From: Phascolarctos cinereus
Lineage: Eukaryota > Chordata > Mammalia > Diprotodontia > Phascolarctidae
Reading direction: 5' to 3'
Length of the DNA: 64,000 bases
Assembly: GCF_002099425.1 (NCBI RefSeq)
Contig: NW_018344253.1
Span: forward strand, 2,170,001 to 2,234,000
Part shown: positions 39,880 to 50,330 of the stretch, piece by piece
How positions within the stretch are numbered: position 1 is the first letter of the stretch
Layout of the letters: each line of letters begins with the position of its first letter
Notes under the pieces: model-generated
What the model saw: only the letters and a program-made list of their open reading frames with translations
Told to the model about the DNA's origin: nothing
Database searches by the model: none
Position numbers and translations under genes: made by a program

Positions 39880-40625
39880 ACCCACAAGAGAGCTCTTGCT
39901 GGACAAGATGAAGGTCCAGGAGTCAAGAGGTTGGGTCTGATCCTAGCAGGGCTGGAGGAGACTCATGGTGCCAGGATGGTGCCTTCTGGATCTGGGGCAG
40001 TGTGTTGGCACAGGGCCTCCAGGAAAGGATGCAATGCCTCCAGAAGGCCCAGGTCTGAGGACAGGGATCTTATACCTTTCTTTTCTGGGCCTGTCCCTTG
40101 GTTTAATCCATCTGCTCCCTGGACCACCCCATGTCACTGAGGGAAACCTAGACTCTTGGAGAGATCTGTGGGGACTTGGGGGTGGGGGGAGGTTATGTCG
40201 GGTTATTTACCCGGCAGGATTTATGTGGGGTCTGTGTGTGTGTTTAACAAGGAGCCGTGCCTGCTCAACTTCTGAGCCTGGAATTTATACAGCCCCTCGC
40301 TGGGCGGCTGCAGTTTATCTCGAGCAAAAGAATAATAAACTGGCCTGACAGGATGATGTATTCAAAGCATCTTCCCCTGGAAGAGCATGCTGTCAGGATG
40401 TCTGGCTTGCCCAGGACCGTGTTATCGGGTGTTTAGCCTGGGCAGATTGTCAACAGTGTGTTGTTTGCAGGGCTGGCCTACCAGGACAGCAGGCAGGAGG
40501 GTGGGGGGCTAGGAAGCCAGCAGCCCACCCCCTTCCAGACAGGGAATAGGGGGCAACCTCAAGGAAAGACTGAAGGCTCCCACAAGGAGGCTTTTCTGTA
40601 AAGGGGGTTGCTATCTAACAAGGGG
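39880..40625. promoter_or_regulatory. Candidate regulatory block
   Basis: A 750 bp repeat-free, GC-balanced block. The most element-like core is 40190-40500, with TGTTTAAC (40241-40248) and TGTTTGC (40462-40468) as forkhead-type sites and several TTATTTAC/AATTTATAC runs. A 127-codon plus frame (39965-40348) runs across it without known motifs. Confidence 0.38.
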
Positions 40626-40629
40626 GAGG

Positions 40630-40735
40630 AGGAATAGCATGGGCTACAGAGAGAAAACTGAAATTAAAGTCGTAAGACTTGGGTTCAAAATCCTCTGCTG
40701 CTTCCTTCCTTTGTGATCTTGGGCAAACCCCAGGA
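40630..40735 (+). mobile_element. MIR3-like SINE fragment
   Basis: AATAGCATGGGCTACAGAGAG, GACTTGGGTTCAAAATCCTC and TGTGATCTTGGGCAAACCCC. Confidence 0.6.
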
Positions 40736-40789
40736 TTTCAGAGTTGAAAGAGCCTCAAGTGGTTAAAAACCACACTTGAAAAAAAAGAA

Positions 40790-41240
40790 TCTTCTCTACA
40801 ACATAAATGATCAACCTTTTCCTGAAAACGTCCAATAAAGGCAAACCTTCCCCCTTCCAAGGCAGCCCGTTCTTCTCTGGGACAGCTCCTATTGTTAGAA
40901 GGTTTTTCTGACATCAGGCCTCTTTCTAATACTCATCCACAGATTCTAATATCACACCAAACACATCTAATCCCTCTATCTCATGACAGGGCTTAATGTA
41001 TAGATGAAGACAGCTATTGTGTCCCCTGAGTCTTCTCTCTCCCCAAGCTAAACATCCCCAGGTCCCTCAAATGATTTTTACACGTCATGGTCTCAAGGCC
41101 CTTTGCTACGTTGGGTTGCCCTAGAATGGTCACTCTCCATTTTATCAATGGCCTTCCTACGTGGTAGCACCCCAAAACTGAACATAGGGTACCAGGGGTG
41201 GTCTTACCAGGAGACAATAGAGAGGTATCACCTCCTTGGT
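40790..41240 (-). mobile_element. L3/CR1 LINE fragment
   Basis: GACAGCTCCTATTGTTAGAA, GATGAAGACAGCTATTGTGT, AAGCTAAACATCCCCAGGTC and AAACTGAACATAGGGTACCA run in antisense L3 order for about 450 bp, the longest L3 piece here. Confidence 0.85.
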
Positions 41241-41244
41241 TCAG

Positions 41245-41770
41245 GAGTGTATAGGGTGTTCAGGGAGCACTAGCATCTCTGGGGTGAGGGCTTCCCAAGC
41301 CCTTTTCAGGGCTGCTCATCCACCTCTCACCCAACTCTCGCCTGTGGCTCCAAGAAGCCGTAGCACATGCAGCGGCCACACCTCAATAAAAATCATCTTG
41401 GCAGAGGGGCTAACCCAAGTTGAGGATAACCCGACAGGCCCCAAACCCATTAGTGAGTTAGAGGGATGTCTACCCCCAGGCATGTGAAGACGTCTCCTGG
41501 ATGAGAACAATTTATTCCAAAGACCATGAAGGAGGCTGAAGCAGGCACTGTGGAGTGCTTAGAGCTTGGTCAGACATCAAACTCCAAGGTCATCCACTGC
41601 ATCCTGGGCCATCGCCACTCGGTCCTGACTTTTGTCCTGCCCCTAGATTTCCATAATTCTGAAAGAGAGAGTGAGGCTGAGGACTTTGCACAGCTCTGCC
41701 TCCCTCAAATCCAATTTGCACACAAGTCAAGACATCGTCCCATGACGTCATTGGTCCTCTTTGAAAACAA
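41245..41770 (-). mobile_element. D-family repeat, long form
   Basis: Antisense order GTTTTCAAAGAGGACC-type head (41755), AAGAGAGAGTGAGGCTGAGG, TTAGAGCTTGGTCAGACATC, GGGATGTCTACCCCCAGGC and CTTTTCAGGGCTGCTCATCC, matching 19733-20435 inverted. Confidence 0.82.
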
Positions 41771-41777
41771 AGGATAA

Positions 41778-41936
41778 GGGGCAGCTAGGTGGCACAGTGA
41801 ACAGAGCTCTGGCCTTGGAGTCAGAAGGACCTGAGTTCAAATCCAGCCTTAGACACTTAACACTTACTAGCTGTGTGACCTTGGGCAAGTCACTGAACCC
41901 CGATTGCCTCACCAAAAAGCAAAAAAACAAAAACAA
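41778..41936 (+). mobile_element. Short tRNA-SINE at the head of the D-family element
   Basis: Full-length head (GGGGCAGCTAGGTGGCACAG) to a CAAAAACAAACC tail. ACAAAGGATAA and CCAAAGAATAG flank it as a diverged target duplication. Confidence 0.88.
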
Positions 41937-42024
41937 ACCAAAGAATAGGAGACAAACAACAAGTTATACACACATAGTGACATTTTGAAAAATAATTTTC
42001 CTTCCTCGAGCCTCAGTTTCATAG

Positions 42025-42470
42025 GACTGTAGATTTAGAGCTAGCAGAGACTCCAGCCCTCTCAATTTATAGCAATAAGGACCTTAGCAATCTCACCATG
42101 AGAGTCTAGAGCTACAGGTGGAATGGGCCTCATGTTATTGGTGGAGAAATTTGAGGCCCCTCAGGGATTATATGCCTCGACCCAGTTCACACAGGTGATA
42201 AGTGGTATAGCAAGGGTTTGAACTCAGGTCTTTTGACTCCAAATTCAGTGCACTCTTCCCCTGGCTCCCTGGCTGTGAAATGAAGATGAACATTGCCTCT
42301 AGGGTCAGAGGAACTGGATTCAAATCCTACTTCTGATGCTTACTGAGGGAAGTTGGATAAGTCATAACTTCCCTGGGCCTCAGTTTTCTCATCTGTAAGA
42401 TGAGGAGATAGACCAAAAGGACCCTTGAGGTCCCCTTCACAGTTTTAGATCTATGATCCTCTGGCTAGAT
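42025..42470. mobile_element. Two MIR3-like SINEs in opposite orientation
   Basis: 42025-42265 is antisense (GTGGAGAAATTTGAGGCCCC, GAACTCAGGTCTTTTGACTC). 42275-42470 is sense (CTGGATTCAAATCCTACTTC, CAGTTTTCTCATCTGTAAGA, TTGAGGTCCCCTTCACAG). Confidence 0.72.
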
Positions 42471-42951
42471 CTTTAAAGTTCCTTTTAACTCCAAATGTTG
42501 TGATCCCCACTTCTGACCTCTATGACCCAAATTCTTTTAGCCCTTCCACAAACACTCTATTCTCTATCTTTGTTATTCTCACCTGAACCCTCTCTGTGGC
42601 TTCCCAGGGCCTGCATGGGTTGGGCAGCCATGCACTCAGTCCTTTGATTATAGGCTGCCACAGGTCAGAGGCTGCATCCATTAGACTTATTTTTTAAATG
42701 GAAGGTGGGATCTCCCCTCCACAAGGACCAGGGAAGAAGTCCTCCGTTCGGCTCTCCTAGCAGAGTGTGTGCAACAAATGGACAAAAGCAAGATCCCCAG
42801 GGAGCTACCCTGTGAGGGCATAAGCCAGGAGGTCACGAAAAACACTGTCGAGACATGTTCAACCCCCTGCCCCATCAGTCAGCTTAGGGGTTAGGGATTC
42901 TGGGAGTAGTCAGCCTAGAGTGCATGACCAGAGTTTGTAACTGGATCAGAC
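42471..42951. other. Mostly unique DNA
   Basis: 42480-42640 may be a decayed sense L2 fragment. The rest is unassigned. Confidence 0.35.
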
Positions 42952-43280
42952 ATAGAATCACAGATTTCAATCTGGAAGGGACCTTAAAGGTCAGTTAGTC
43001 CAAGCTTCTCATTTTATAGCAGAGGTAACAAACCTAAGTGACTTCTCGAGGTCACACAGGGAGTATTGGAGGTAGGATTTGAACCCAGGCCCACTAATTC
43101 TAGAGCTAGTCACACTATTTCTCTTTTGAGATGTTGATTTCTCCTTTATGTTACAAAAGACAGAACTGAAATCCACAGAGAGGAAGTGACTTGGCCAGAA
43201 TGACCCAGAACTAAGGGGCACAGCTGGCATTCAAGCCCAGGCCTCCTGACTCCAAATCAGGGGCTCTTGCCATGACCCCA
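42952..43280 (-). mobile_element. Two antisense MIR3-like SINE fragments
   Basis: TCTGGAAGGGACCTTAAAGG and GGATTTGAACCCAGGCCCAC (to 43110), then GAGGAAGTGACTTGGCCAGA and TCAAGCCCAGGCCTCCTGAC. Confidence 0.7.
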
Positions 43281-43284
43281 CACT

Positions 43285-43562
43285 TCCTCCTGCAAAGAGT
43301 CACCGATGCCAACAGCCAGAGACCAAAGAACAGTCTGTGCATGTGTGGGCAGTAATAAGGGCTGCAGGAACAGCCATCCATTCTCACATGCGCAGAGCAT
43401 CCCTGTACTCTGTGTCACTTCACGTGCCCCGGACAATGATTAGGGTGTCCAGCAGCCTCAGGCTCATGCATGTGTTGACGAACCTAATGTCCCTCCCATG
43501 GCAGAATAATGCTCCTCACCGAATGGCAATACTAGAACCTCAGAGCTCAATTGGTCTAGCAG
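43285..43562. other. Unique DNA
   Basis: No repeat or gene recognised. Confidence 0.4.
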
Positions 43563-43654
43563 TCAGTCAATAAACATTTATCAGGTGCCAACTGTGTGCC
43601 TGGCACTGTGCGAAGTCCTGGGGATAAAAAAAATAAAAAGAAAGACAATCAAAA

Positions 43655-43844
43655 GAGTGACTAAGTTATTTTGATGATTATACATATCCGAATTAACTAC
43701 AAAGGACATGTGAAGGAAGATACTATCTGTATCCAGGGAAAGAACTGATAAATAGAAGTATGTATAGAATGGTTTTACATATATGTATATGTGTGTATAT
43801 ACATATACATATACATATATACATACATATGTGTATATACACTT

Positions 43845-43905
<61 letters not shown>

Positions 43906-44118
43906 ACATATTTTGTCTAATGGTAGCCATATCTAGAGCGGGAGGGAGGAAAGAAGATAGGGGAAAAAGTTACCTTATAACCTTATTATGTATTTCAAAG
44001 GAATAGCAAACTGTACATGATACATTTGCAGTTTCATTTACAATAATCTTTTTTTCTAATCTACTATGTCATGGGAATGCTTGTTTCATTCCTTAAGTTC
44101 AGAATAAAATAAATAAAA
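43655..44118 (+). mobile_element. LINE-like 3' end with internal microsatellite
   Basis: Shares its last 120 bp with 22950-23107 (AAAGGAATAGCAAACTGTAC, GCAGTTTCATTTACAATAAT, GGGAATGCTTGTTTCATTCC). The 5' part has GAACTGATAAATAGAAG and a TA/CA microsatellite (43790-43905). Confidence 0.65.
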
Positions 44119-44280
44119 GAAAAGAAAAAGAAGGGAAGGAAGGAAGGAAAGAAGGAAAAAGAAAGAAAGAAAGAAAAAAGAAAGAAAGAAAAAAAAGAAA
44201 GAAAGAAAGAAAGGAAGGAAGGAAGGAAGGAAGGAAGGAAGGAAGGAAGGAAGGAAGGAAGGAAGGAAGGAAGGAAGGAA

Positions 44281-44378
<98 letters not shown>

Positions 44379-44381
44379 AAA
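44115..44381. repeat. Compound (GAAA)n/(GGAA)n microsatellite
   Basis: About 265 bp of GAAA, then GGAA, then GAAA units, continuing directly from the A-rich tail of the LINE insertion. The 154-codon minus frame across it is a by-product. Confidence 0.97.
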
Positions 44382-44429
44382 TCCTTGTGCTTGAGGAGCT
44401 TATAATCTGTGTGGTTTTTGTGGTTTTGT

Positions 44430-44680
44430 GTGTGTGGTTTGTCCTTCGTTCTTGAAGAGGACTGTGACATCAGGGAGATGATGACATGACTTGCAATTGA
44501 CTTCGATTTGAGTGAGGGAGGGCTGTGCAAGGTCACCAACCTCACTTTCTCCTGCAGAGCCATCTGGGTCCAGTGGCCAGATATCAGTCAGGATGACTGG
44601 AGATAGTCCTGGATGCCGTGGGAGACCCTGGCCCTTTTAAGCTAAGGTTTTTCCAGTGTTCTCCGGGTTCTCACTTAGAC
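44430..44680 (+). mobile_element. D-family marsupial repeat
   Basis: TGGTTTGTCCTTCGTTCTTG, GATTTGAGTGAGGGAGGGCT, GCCATCTGGGTCCAGTGGCC, then the TTTTAAGCTAAGGTTTTTCC segment seen inverted at 2757 and 2844. Confidence 0.82.
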
Positions 44681-45184
44681 ACTGATTTAAACACTAAAGG
44701 AGGCTGAAAAGTGGGGATAGAGGGAAAGGAGAGAAGGGATGATAGAATGGTCCAAAGAAGTCCAAAAGTAGTACAACTAGTGACAAATGAAGAGGTGACT
44801 GCATAAAAATGGAAGTTTTCCAGCTAATTCATGGTCCTGCCCTCCAGTCAGAAAGAATACAAGATCCCCTCTATAGTTACCCTGACAGATACTCAGTCAG
44901 GCTCTGCTGAGGCACCCAATAGGATACATTTCCAGTAACGGGAATGGGGAATGAGACTACATAGAGCTGTATCTACATTCTCTTATCCTATCTCTCTCAT
45001 GAACAATAACCACATTTGAATAATAGCTGACAAGGATACAGGGTTGCTGGCTTTTGGCCAATAGGAGAATATTTAGAAAACAATGTACCAAGGCTAGGGA
45101 GGGGGTGAGGTAGAGAGTTGTATCTGGAATGGATAAAAGGATTAGAAATGCTTTGGGCAGATAGGGCTGGCCAGTGTTAGGGGT
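44681..45184. other. Unique DNA
   Basis: About 500 bp, purine-rich in places, with no repeat or gene recognised. Confidence 0.4.
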
Positions 45185-46125
45185 CAGTCAGTCAATTAAT
45201 ATTTACAAAGTACCTACTATGTGACAAGCACTGACCAGGAGATACAAAAAGGGGCAAAGGACAGCCTCTGCCCTCAAGAAGCTTACAGTTGGGGCAGCTA
45301 GGTGGCGCAGTGGATAGAGCATCGGCCCTGAAGTCAGGAGGACCTGAGTTCAAATCCGGCCTCAGATCAAATACTTGACACTTACTAGATGTATGACCCT
45401 GGGCAAGTCACTTAACCCCAATTGCCCCCACCAAAAAAGCTCCCAGTATAATGAGGGAGACAGCTATGTATAAACAAGATACAAACAGAATATTCCAGAA
45501 TAAATAGGAAGTAAATAAGAGAGGGAAGGCCCTAGAATTAAGAGGGGTTGGGGAAGGCTTCCTGCAGAAGATGGGATTTTCATTCAGACTCAAAGAAAGC
45601 CAGGGAAGCCAGGAGGCAGAGATGAGGAAGGAGTGCATTCCATGGTAGGGGAATAACCAGAGAAAATTCTCAGAGCTAAGAGATGGAATATCTGTCACTG
45701 TGTAGAAGTTTGTGTTGGGAGCTAAGGTGTCAGAAGACTAGAAAGCTAGGAGAGGGCTAGGTTATGAAGGGCTTTGAATGCTAACCAGAGCGTTTTGTAT
45801 TTGATCCTGGAGGCAATAGGGAGCCACTGGAGTGTAGTAAGTAGAGAGTAGAGTCTGACATGGTCACATCTGTGCTTTAGAAAAAGCAGGTTGGTGGCTG
45901 ACAGCAGGACAGATTGGAGTGGGGAGAGGCAGACCCATGAGCAGGTTATTGCAATAGCCCAGAAGTGAGGTGATAACTAGAGTGGTGGCAGTGTCAGAGG
46001 AGAGAAGGGGGCATGTTTAAGTGATGTTGAAAAGGTGAAATCGGCAAGCCTTGGCAACAGTCTGGATATGGAAGGGTGAGAAAATGAGTCGGGGAGGTGG
46101 CGAGCCTGAGCCGGGAAGATGAATG
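45185..46125 (-). mobile_element. L2 LINE, long 3' portion
   Basis: Antisense L2 from the terminus (CAATTAATATTTACAAAGTAC) through GGCTTCCTGCAGAAGATGGG, GTTATGAAGGGCTTTGAATG, GGCAATAGGGAGCCACTGG and GCAATAGCCCAGAAGTGAGG into the ORF2 end. A short SINE splits it at 45292. Confidence 0.82.
45292..45438 (+). mobile_element. Short tRNA-SINE inside L2
   Basis: GGGGCAGCTAGGTGGCGCAG to CCCCAATTGCCCCCACC and an A-run. AGCTTACAGT before and AGCTCCCAGT after are the target duplication, slightly diverged. Confidence 0.9.
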
Positions 46126-46261
46126 GCAAAAGCCAGGGCTGGGGATGAGGGCAGATGGACAGCCTATGTCAAGGAAACCAGAGTTATATCTCTGTGAGTT
46201 TAATGGTTCTATTTAGGGACAGATGAATCCTCCACCCTTGGCTTCATTAGGCAGGTTATGT
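46126..46261. other. Unique DNA
   Basis: Short unassigned stretch between two L2 copies. Confidence 0.4.
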
Positions 46262-46397
46262 TCAATTCAAGCAGCATTTATTAAGTCTCTGCTATGTGCC
46301 ATGCACAGTGCTATAAACCAAGAATATGAAGTGAAATAAACTGATCCCTGCCCTCAAGGAGCTTACATCCTATGGGGAGAGAATATGTACCTCTATA

Positions 46398-46433
46398 AAT
46401 ATATATGTATATGTATGTGTGTATGTGTGTGTG

Positions 46434-46465
<32 letters not shown>

Positions 46466-46632
46466 TACACACACATCATACATACATACAATATATGCAT
46501 ATATACATTTATACACATGCACTTATGTATACATATACACATATATGCATATGCACGCACATATATACACAGATATGTATATAGACATATACATAAACCC
46601 ATACACACACCTATACACATACACACACACAA
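46398..46632. repeat. TATG/CATA/CA compound microsatellite
   Basis: TATATATGTA and ACACACATACAC units lying within the L2 copy. The open frames of tyrosine, isoleucine and cysteine here are by-products. Confidence 0.92.
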
Positions 46633-46724
46633 TGAATACAAGGTAGTTTGGATGGAAAAGCACAAGTCAATGGGAAATCAGGAAAAGCCTCTTGCGGAAG
46701 ATGATACTTGAATGAATCATGCAG

Positions 46725-46840
46725 TTTTGGACGTGACCGATATGAGAATGTGTTTTGCATATTTTCCATGAGGTTTTTTTTTCTTTTTTAATTTTTCAGT
46801 GGCAAGGAGAAGTAACAATTAAATTTTTTTTAAACTGCTT
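46725..46840 (+). mobile_element. L1-like 3' UTR fragment inside L2
   Basis: TGACCGATATGAGAATGTG and TTTTGCATATTTTCCATGAG resemble the L1 3' UTR also seen at 54410. It interrupts the L2 reading. Confidence 0.5.
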
Positions 46841-47611
46841 GAACTAGGTATAGAAGGAAAGCAGGTATTCTAAGAAGCAGAGGTAAGAAGGGAATATGCT
46901 CCAGGCATGGGTGACAGCCAGTACAAAGACTCAGAGATGGGAGAAGAGAAAGTAGGCCAGTAGGGCTGGACTGCAGAATCTGTCCAGGATAGTAATGTTC
47001 AAGAAGACTAAAAAGGTATGAAGGGGCTGGGTTGTGAAGAGATTTAAAAGTCAAACAGAGGAGATTACATTTGAGCCTAAGGGTACTAGGAGTCAGTGGA
47101 GTATATTGGGTAAAAGGGGGTGACATGATCAGACCTGCTCTTCTGGAAAACCACTTGGGCAAATGTGTGCAGTACAGATTAGAATGGGAAGAGGCCCAAT
47201 ATTGCAACAACCCAAGAAAGAGGTGATGAGAGCCTGAACAAGGGTGATGGCTGCGTGAGTGGAGAGAAAGGGTCAAATATGAACAACATGGAGGAAGAAT
47301 CAGCAAGACTTGGCAACTCACTGGACACATGGAATTGAGGAAGGGGAGATGACAGCAGGATTACAAATCTGGGTACCTGAAAGGTTAGTTGTCTCCTTGA
47401 CAGTAATAAGGAAGTTCAGAAGAGGGGAGGGCTTGGGAGTAAGGATAATGAGTTCTTTTTCAGACATGGCCAGTTCAAGATGACTCTAGGATATCCACAA
47501 ATCAAAACATTGAACGGGTAGTTCATGAAATGGCACTCGAGGTCACACAGGTAGTAAGTGGCAGGTCCGCTGACTTCAAAGCCATCATTTTGTTTTTTAT
47601 TTACTATCTGT

Positions 47612-47775
47612 AGGCCTCAATCAATAGTCAATAATCAATAAACATTTATTAAAGGCTGAGCACTGTGCTAAGTGCTGAGGATACAAAGAAAGGCAAAAGA
47701 CAGTCTCCCTGCCTTCAAGGAGCTCACAGTCTAACAGGAGAAGACAATAGTTAAAAAGAAGCTGAAAAGGGAGAG
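47612..47775 (-). mobile_element. L2 LINE 3' end
   Basis: CAATAAACATTTATTAAAGG, CACTGTGCTAAGTGCTGAGG and TTCAAGGAGCTCACAGTCTA. A MIR-class scrap (CGAGGTCACACAGGTAGTAA) precedes it. Confidence 0.85.
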
Positions 47776-47814
47776 GAGGAGAGAGGGGTCTCTGGGGCAG
47801 GGCATGACAAAGTC

Positions 47815-48060
47815 CATCCTTTCTTTTGAAGAGGACCACTGACATCACATGGTGATGGCTTGACTTGCTCATGAATTAGATTAAAGTGAGACAGAGTTGC
47901 CCAAAGTCATCAGCCTTACTCTTCTAGGGTCATCAAAGTCCAGTGGCAAGGCAAAAGTCAGGATGACTGGTGATGGCAGGGGGGGCAAGGGATGACCTGG
48001 GCATCGTCAATGTCTGACCAAGCTCTGAGCACTCCACAGTGCCTGCTTCAGCTGCAAATG
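47815..48060 (+). mobile_element. D-family marsupial repeat
   Basis: CATCCTTTCTTTTGAAGAGG, GATGGCTTGACTTGCTCATG, AGGCAAAAGTCAGGATGACT and GTCTGACCAAGCTCTGAGC. Confidence 0.82.
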
Positions 48061-48264
48061 ATTAGATGACTCCCCTTGACTCCATCCTTAAAAGAAAAAT
48101 CTGGAAAGAGCTCTCCAATGTCCACCCTACACCCTCTCCAATCCAAGGGATGGAAGAGCCCCAAAGGCAGCAGTGCTGAAGAGGTGTGAGTTTCAGAATT
48201 TATATGATCCTGGAGTATGATGAGTTTCTTGAAACCATGATGAAGTCCAGGAGCACCGTTAGGT
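48061..48264. other. Unique DNA
   Basis: No repeat or gene recognised. Confidence 0.4.
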
Positions 48265-48410
48265 GGGAAATGTTTCCTCAACTGTAAAATGGAGATTATA
48301 ATAGCACCTACCTCATCGGGCTGATGTGAGGATCAAATGAGATAATACTTGTAAAGAGCTTAGCATAGTGTCTGGCACGTAAGTAGGTGGTTAATAAATG
48401 CTGTTAGCTT
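48265..48410 (+). mobile_element. MIR 3' half
   Basis: CCTCAACTGTAAAATGGAGA, ATAGCACCTACCTCATCGGG, GGATCAAATGAGATAATACT and AATAAATGCTGTTAGC in clean sense order. Confidence 0.88.
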
Positions 48411-48735
48411 CCTCTCCCTTACTATTCTACTATCCTGACTTCATAAGACACAGAAGTCACCTAAAAAAGCAGAAGTGAGTATAGAGGAGGTGAAATGTGC
48501 CTGGGATTCCAGCAGGGCATAGACAACTAATTATTAAGTTGATATTGGGGAGAGGGCTGTGAAGGAATAACCCTCTCCTTACTGGGGAGTGAGATTGCGA
48601 AGCAGGTGGATATGATTATCCCATATATTTTGTATGGATCATGGGTATAGATGGGGGCAGGGGTTACTGTTCACCATGCTAAGGGTAGCCTTCTGGAGAT
48701 CAGAGTTTTGCTAATATGGAGAACTTCACGAAGGC
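48411..48735. other. Unique DNA
   Basis: About 325 bp without recognised features. Confidence 0.4.
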
Positions 48736-48932
48736 ACAGAATCATAGAATCTGAGAGTGGAAAGGGGCATCAGCAGGTATCTACTCCAACCTATATACAA
48801 GAGGAACCCCAACATTAACATACCTGACAAGTGAACATCCCAGCCTCTGTTCAAAGACCTCCAAGCAAGGGGAACCCATCCACCGTCTCTCAAAGAAAGT
48901 TATTCCATTTTTGGGCAGCCTACATGTCCCAT
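48736..48932 (-). mobile_element. L3/CR1 LINE 3' end
   Basis: CAGAATCATAGAATCTGAGAG, GTGAACATCCCAGCCTCTG and CAAAGACCTCCAAGCAAGGG in antisense order. Confidence 0.78.
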
Positions 48933-48934
48933 AA

Positions 48935-49196
48935 AGGCAGCTAAATGGTGCAGAGTATAAAGTGCCAGGCCTGGAGTCAAGAAGATGAGTCTTCCTGAGT
49001 TCAAATCCAGCCTCAGATTCTTACTAGCTGTATGATACTGGGCAAGTCACTTAATTACATTTGCTTCCATTTCCTTGTCTGTCAAATGAGCTGGAGAAGT
49101 AAAGGGCAAACCACTCCAGTACCTTTGCCAAGAAAACACCTAATGGGTCATAAAGAGTCAGAGAAAACTGAAATGATTGAACAACAACAACAAAAT
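48935..49196 (+). mobile_element. MAR1-type long SINE
   Basis: GGCAGCTAAATGGTGCAGAG to GAAATGATTGAACAACAACA. Confidence 0.9.
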
Positions 49197-49436
49197 ACCT
49201 TGGGAAGCTGTGGTCCCTGATGTAGGTAGAGCCAGGCAGGGCAAATGTTCCTAGGAAGCTGAAAGACATTCAGGCCCTGAGTAGTGCTATATGGGGGGTA
49301 TGGGAGGGTGCCCTATATAGGGATTTTTGAACAAGATGCAGGCGTCACATAGAGCCAAGGCCTTGACTTACCGGTTGGGAATAGGATGTACTTTAGCATC
49401 TAAATTTATACTGTCCAAATTGGAGAGGGTCTCCAT
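49197..49436. other. Unique DNA
   Basis: No repeat or gene recognised. Confidence 0.4.
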
Positions 49437-49580
49437 TCAATAAAACAAGCATTTATTACATGCCTACTCTGTGCAAGGCACTGTGCTAGGTGATGGGATT
49501 ATAAAGATAAAATGCAAAAGGATCCCTGCCCTTAAAGAGATTAGATTCTACTGGAAGGTATACATTGAGATGGGGTAGAA
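49437..49580 (-). mobile_element. L2 LINE 3' end
   Basis: CAAGCATTTATTACATGCCT, GGCACTGTGCTAGGTGATGG and AGAGATTAGATTCTACTGG. Confidence 0.8.
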
Positions 49581-49939
49581 TCTTTGGATAAGATTCCCTG
49601 GCCTCTGCAATATATATTTCTCTAACCCTCTGGAAGTGGACTATTTTTTGCCTTTTAACTTAATTGCTGGCAAATTCTCTTGAAATATAATTCTGGCATG
49701 GATCTGCAGATCTGCAAAGGGAATAGGAGGACCTCAGCACAGAGAGGGCATGGGAGACAGAAAAGCTGGGGTAGAGGACAGGCATAGAAGGGCCCCTCCA
49801 AGGGCCATGGTACTATCTGGCAAAGCTGGATGGCTTCAAAGTAAATCCATAGAGACCACAAAAGCAGGTTCCATGTAGGAGACAGGATGTAGGCCTGGAT
49901 CTAACAGACCCATTCCACAGGCTCACAGGTATATAGCAT
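49581..49939. other. Unique DNA
   Basis: No repeat or gene recognised. Confidence 0.4.
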
Positions 49940-50330
49940 TTAGATCTTAGAGATGATCTAGCCTAGCCCTCCCATTTTATAGATGAGGATACTGAGGTCA
50001 AGAGTGAGGAAGAGATTAATTCTGGGTAACACAGCTAGTTAAGTATCAAAGCCAAGATTCAAACCAGAGCTTATGATTCCCCATCCAATGATTTCTCTCT
50101 TTTTTTTTTAATCATACCGCATTTCCTCCTATTCCAAGGAGAAGAAACATGGTACAGTGGAAAGTATGCTAGATTGGAAGTCAGAGGACCTAGGTTCAAA
50201 TCTGCTACTTTCTAGTTATGTGACCTTACAGCCACTTAACTTTCCTGGATCTCCATTTGTTCATTAGCAAAATGATGGAGTTGGACAGAATGGTGGTCTA
50301 AAGTCCTTTCTGGCTCTAAATGACCCTTTC
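49940..50330. mobile_element. Antisense then sense MIR3-like SINEs
   Basis: 49940-50098 antisense: CATTTTATAGATGAGGATAC, GGTAACACAGCTAGTTAAG. A T-run follows. 50140-50330 sense: GAAGTCAGAGGACCTAGGTTC, TTATGTGACCTTACAGCCA, GTCCTTTCTGGCTCTAAATG. Confidence 0.75.

Larger units (their letters stand above)
43563..44415 (-). mobile_element. L2 terminus split by a LINE 3' insertion
   Basis: CAGTCAATAAACATTTATCAG to AAAGAAAGACAATC (about 43650) and CTTGTGCTTGAGGAGCTTAT (44385) are neighbouring antisense L2 blocks. Everything between came later. Confidence 0.75.
46262..47520 (-). mobile_element. L2 LINE, second long copy
   Basis: Antisense L2 from AAGCAGCATTTATTAAGTC, through AAGGAGCTTACATCCTATGG, a microsatellite, GGAATATGCTCCAGGCATGG and GGGCTGGGTTGTGAAGAG to GCAACAACCCAAGAAAGAGG and GACATGGCCAGTTCAAGATG. 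Its sense (minus) strand stays open for 166 codons (47330-46830) over the ORF2 C-terminal region, LTFKSLHNPAPSYLFSLL fitting an L2 reverse transcriptase end. Confidence 0.8.

Noticed and set aside
43723-43907. Cys/Val/Tyr-rich minus-strand frames
   Set aside because: Artefact of the TA/CA microsatellite.
44099-44563. 154-codon minus-strand frame
   Set aside because: Made of the GAAA/GGAA microsatellite plus the start of a D-family repeat.
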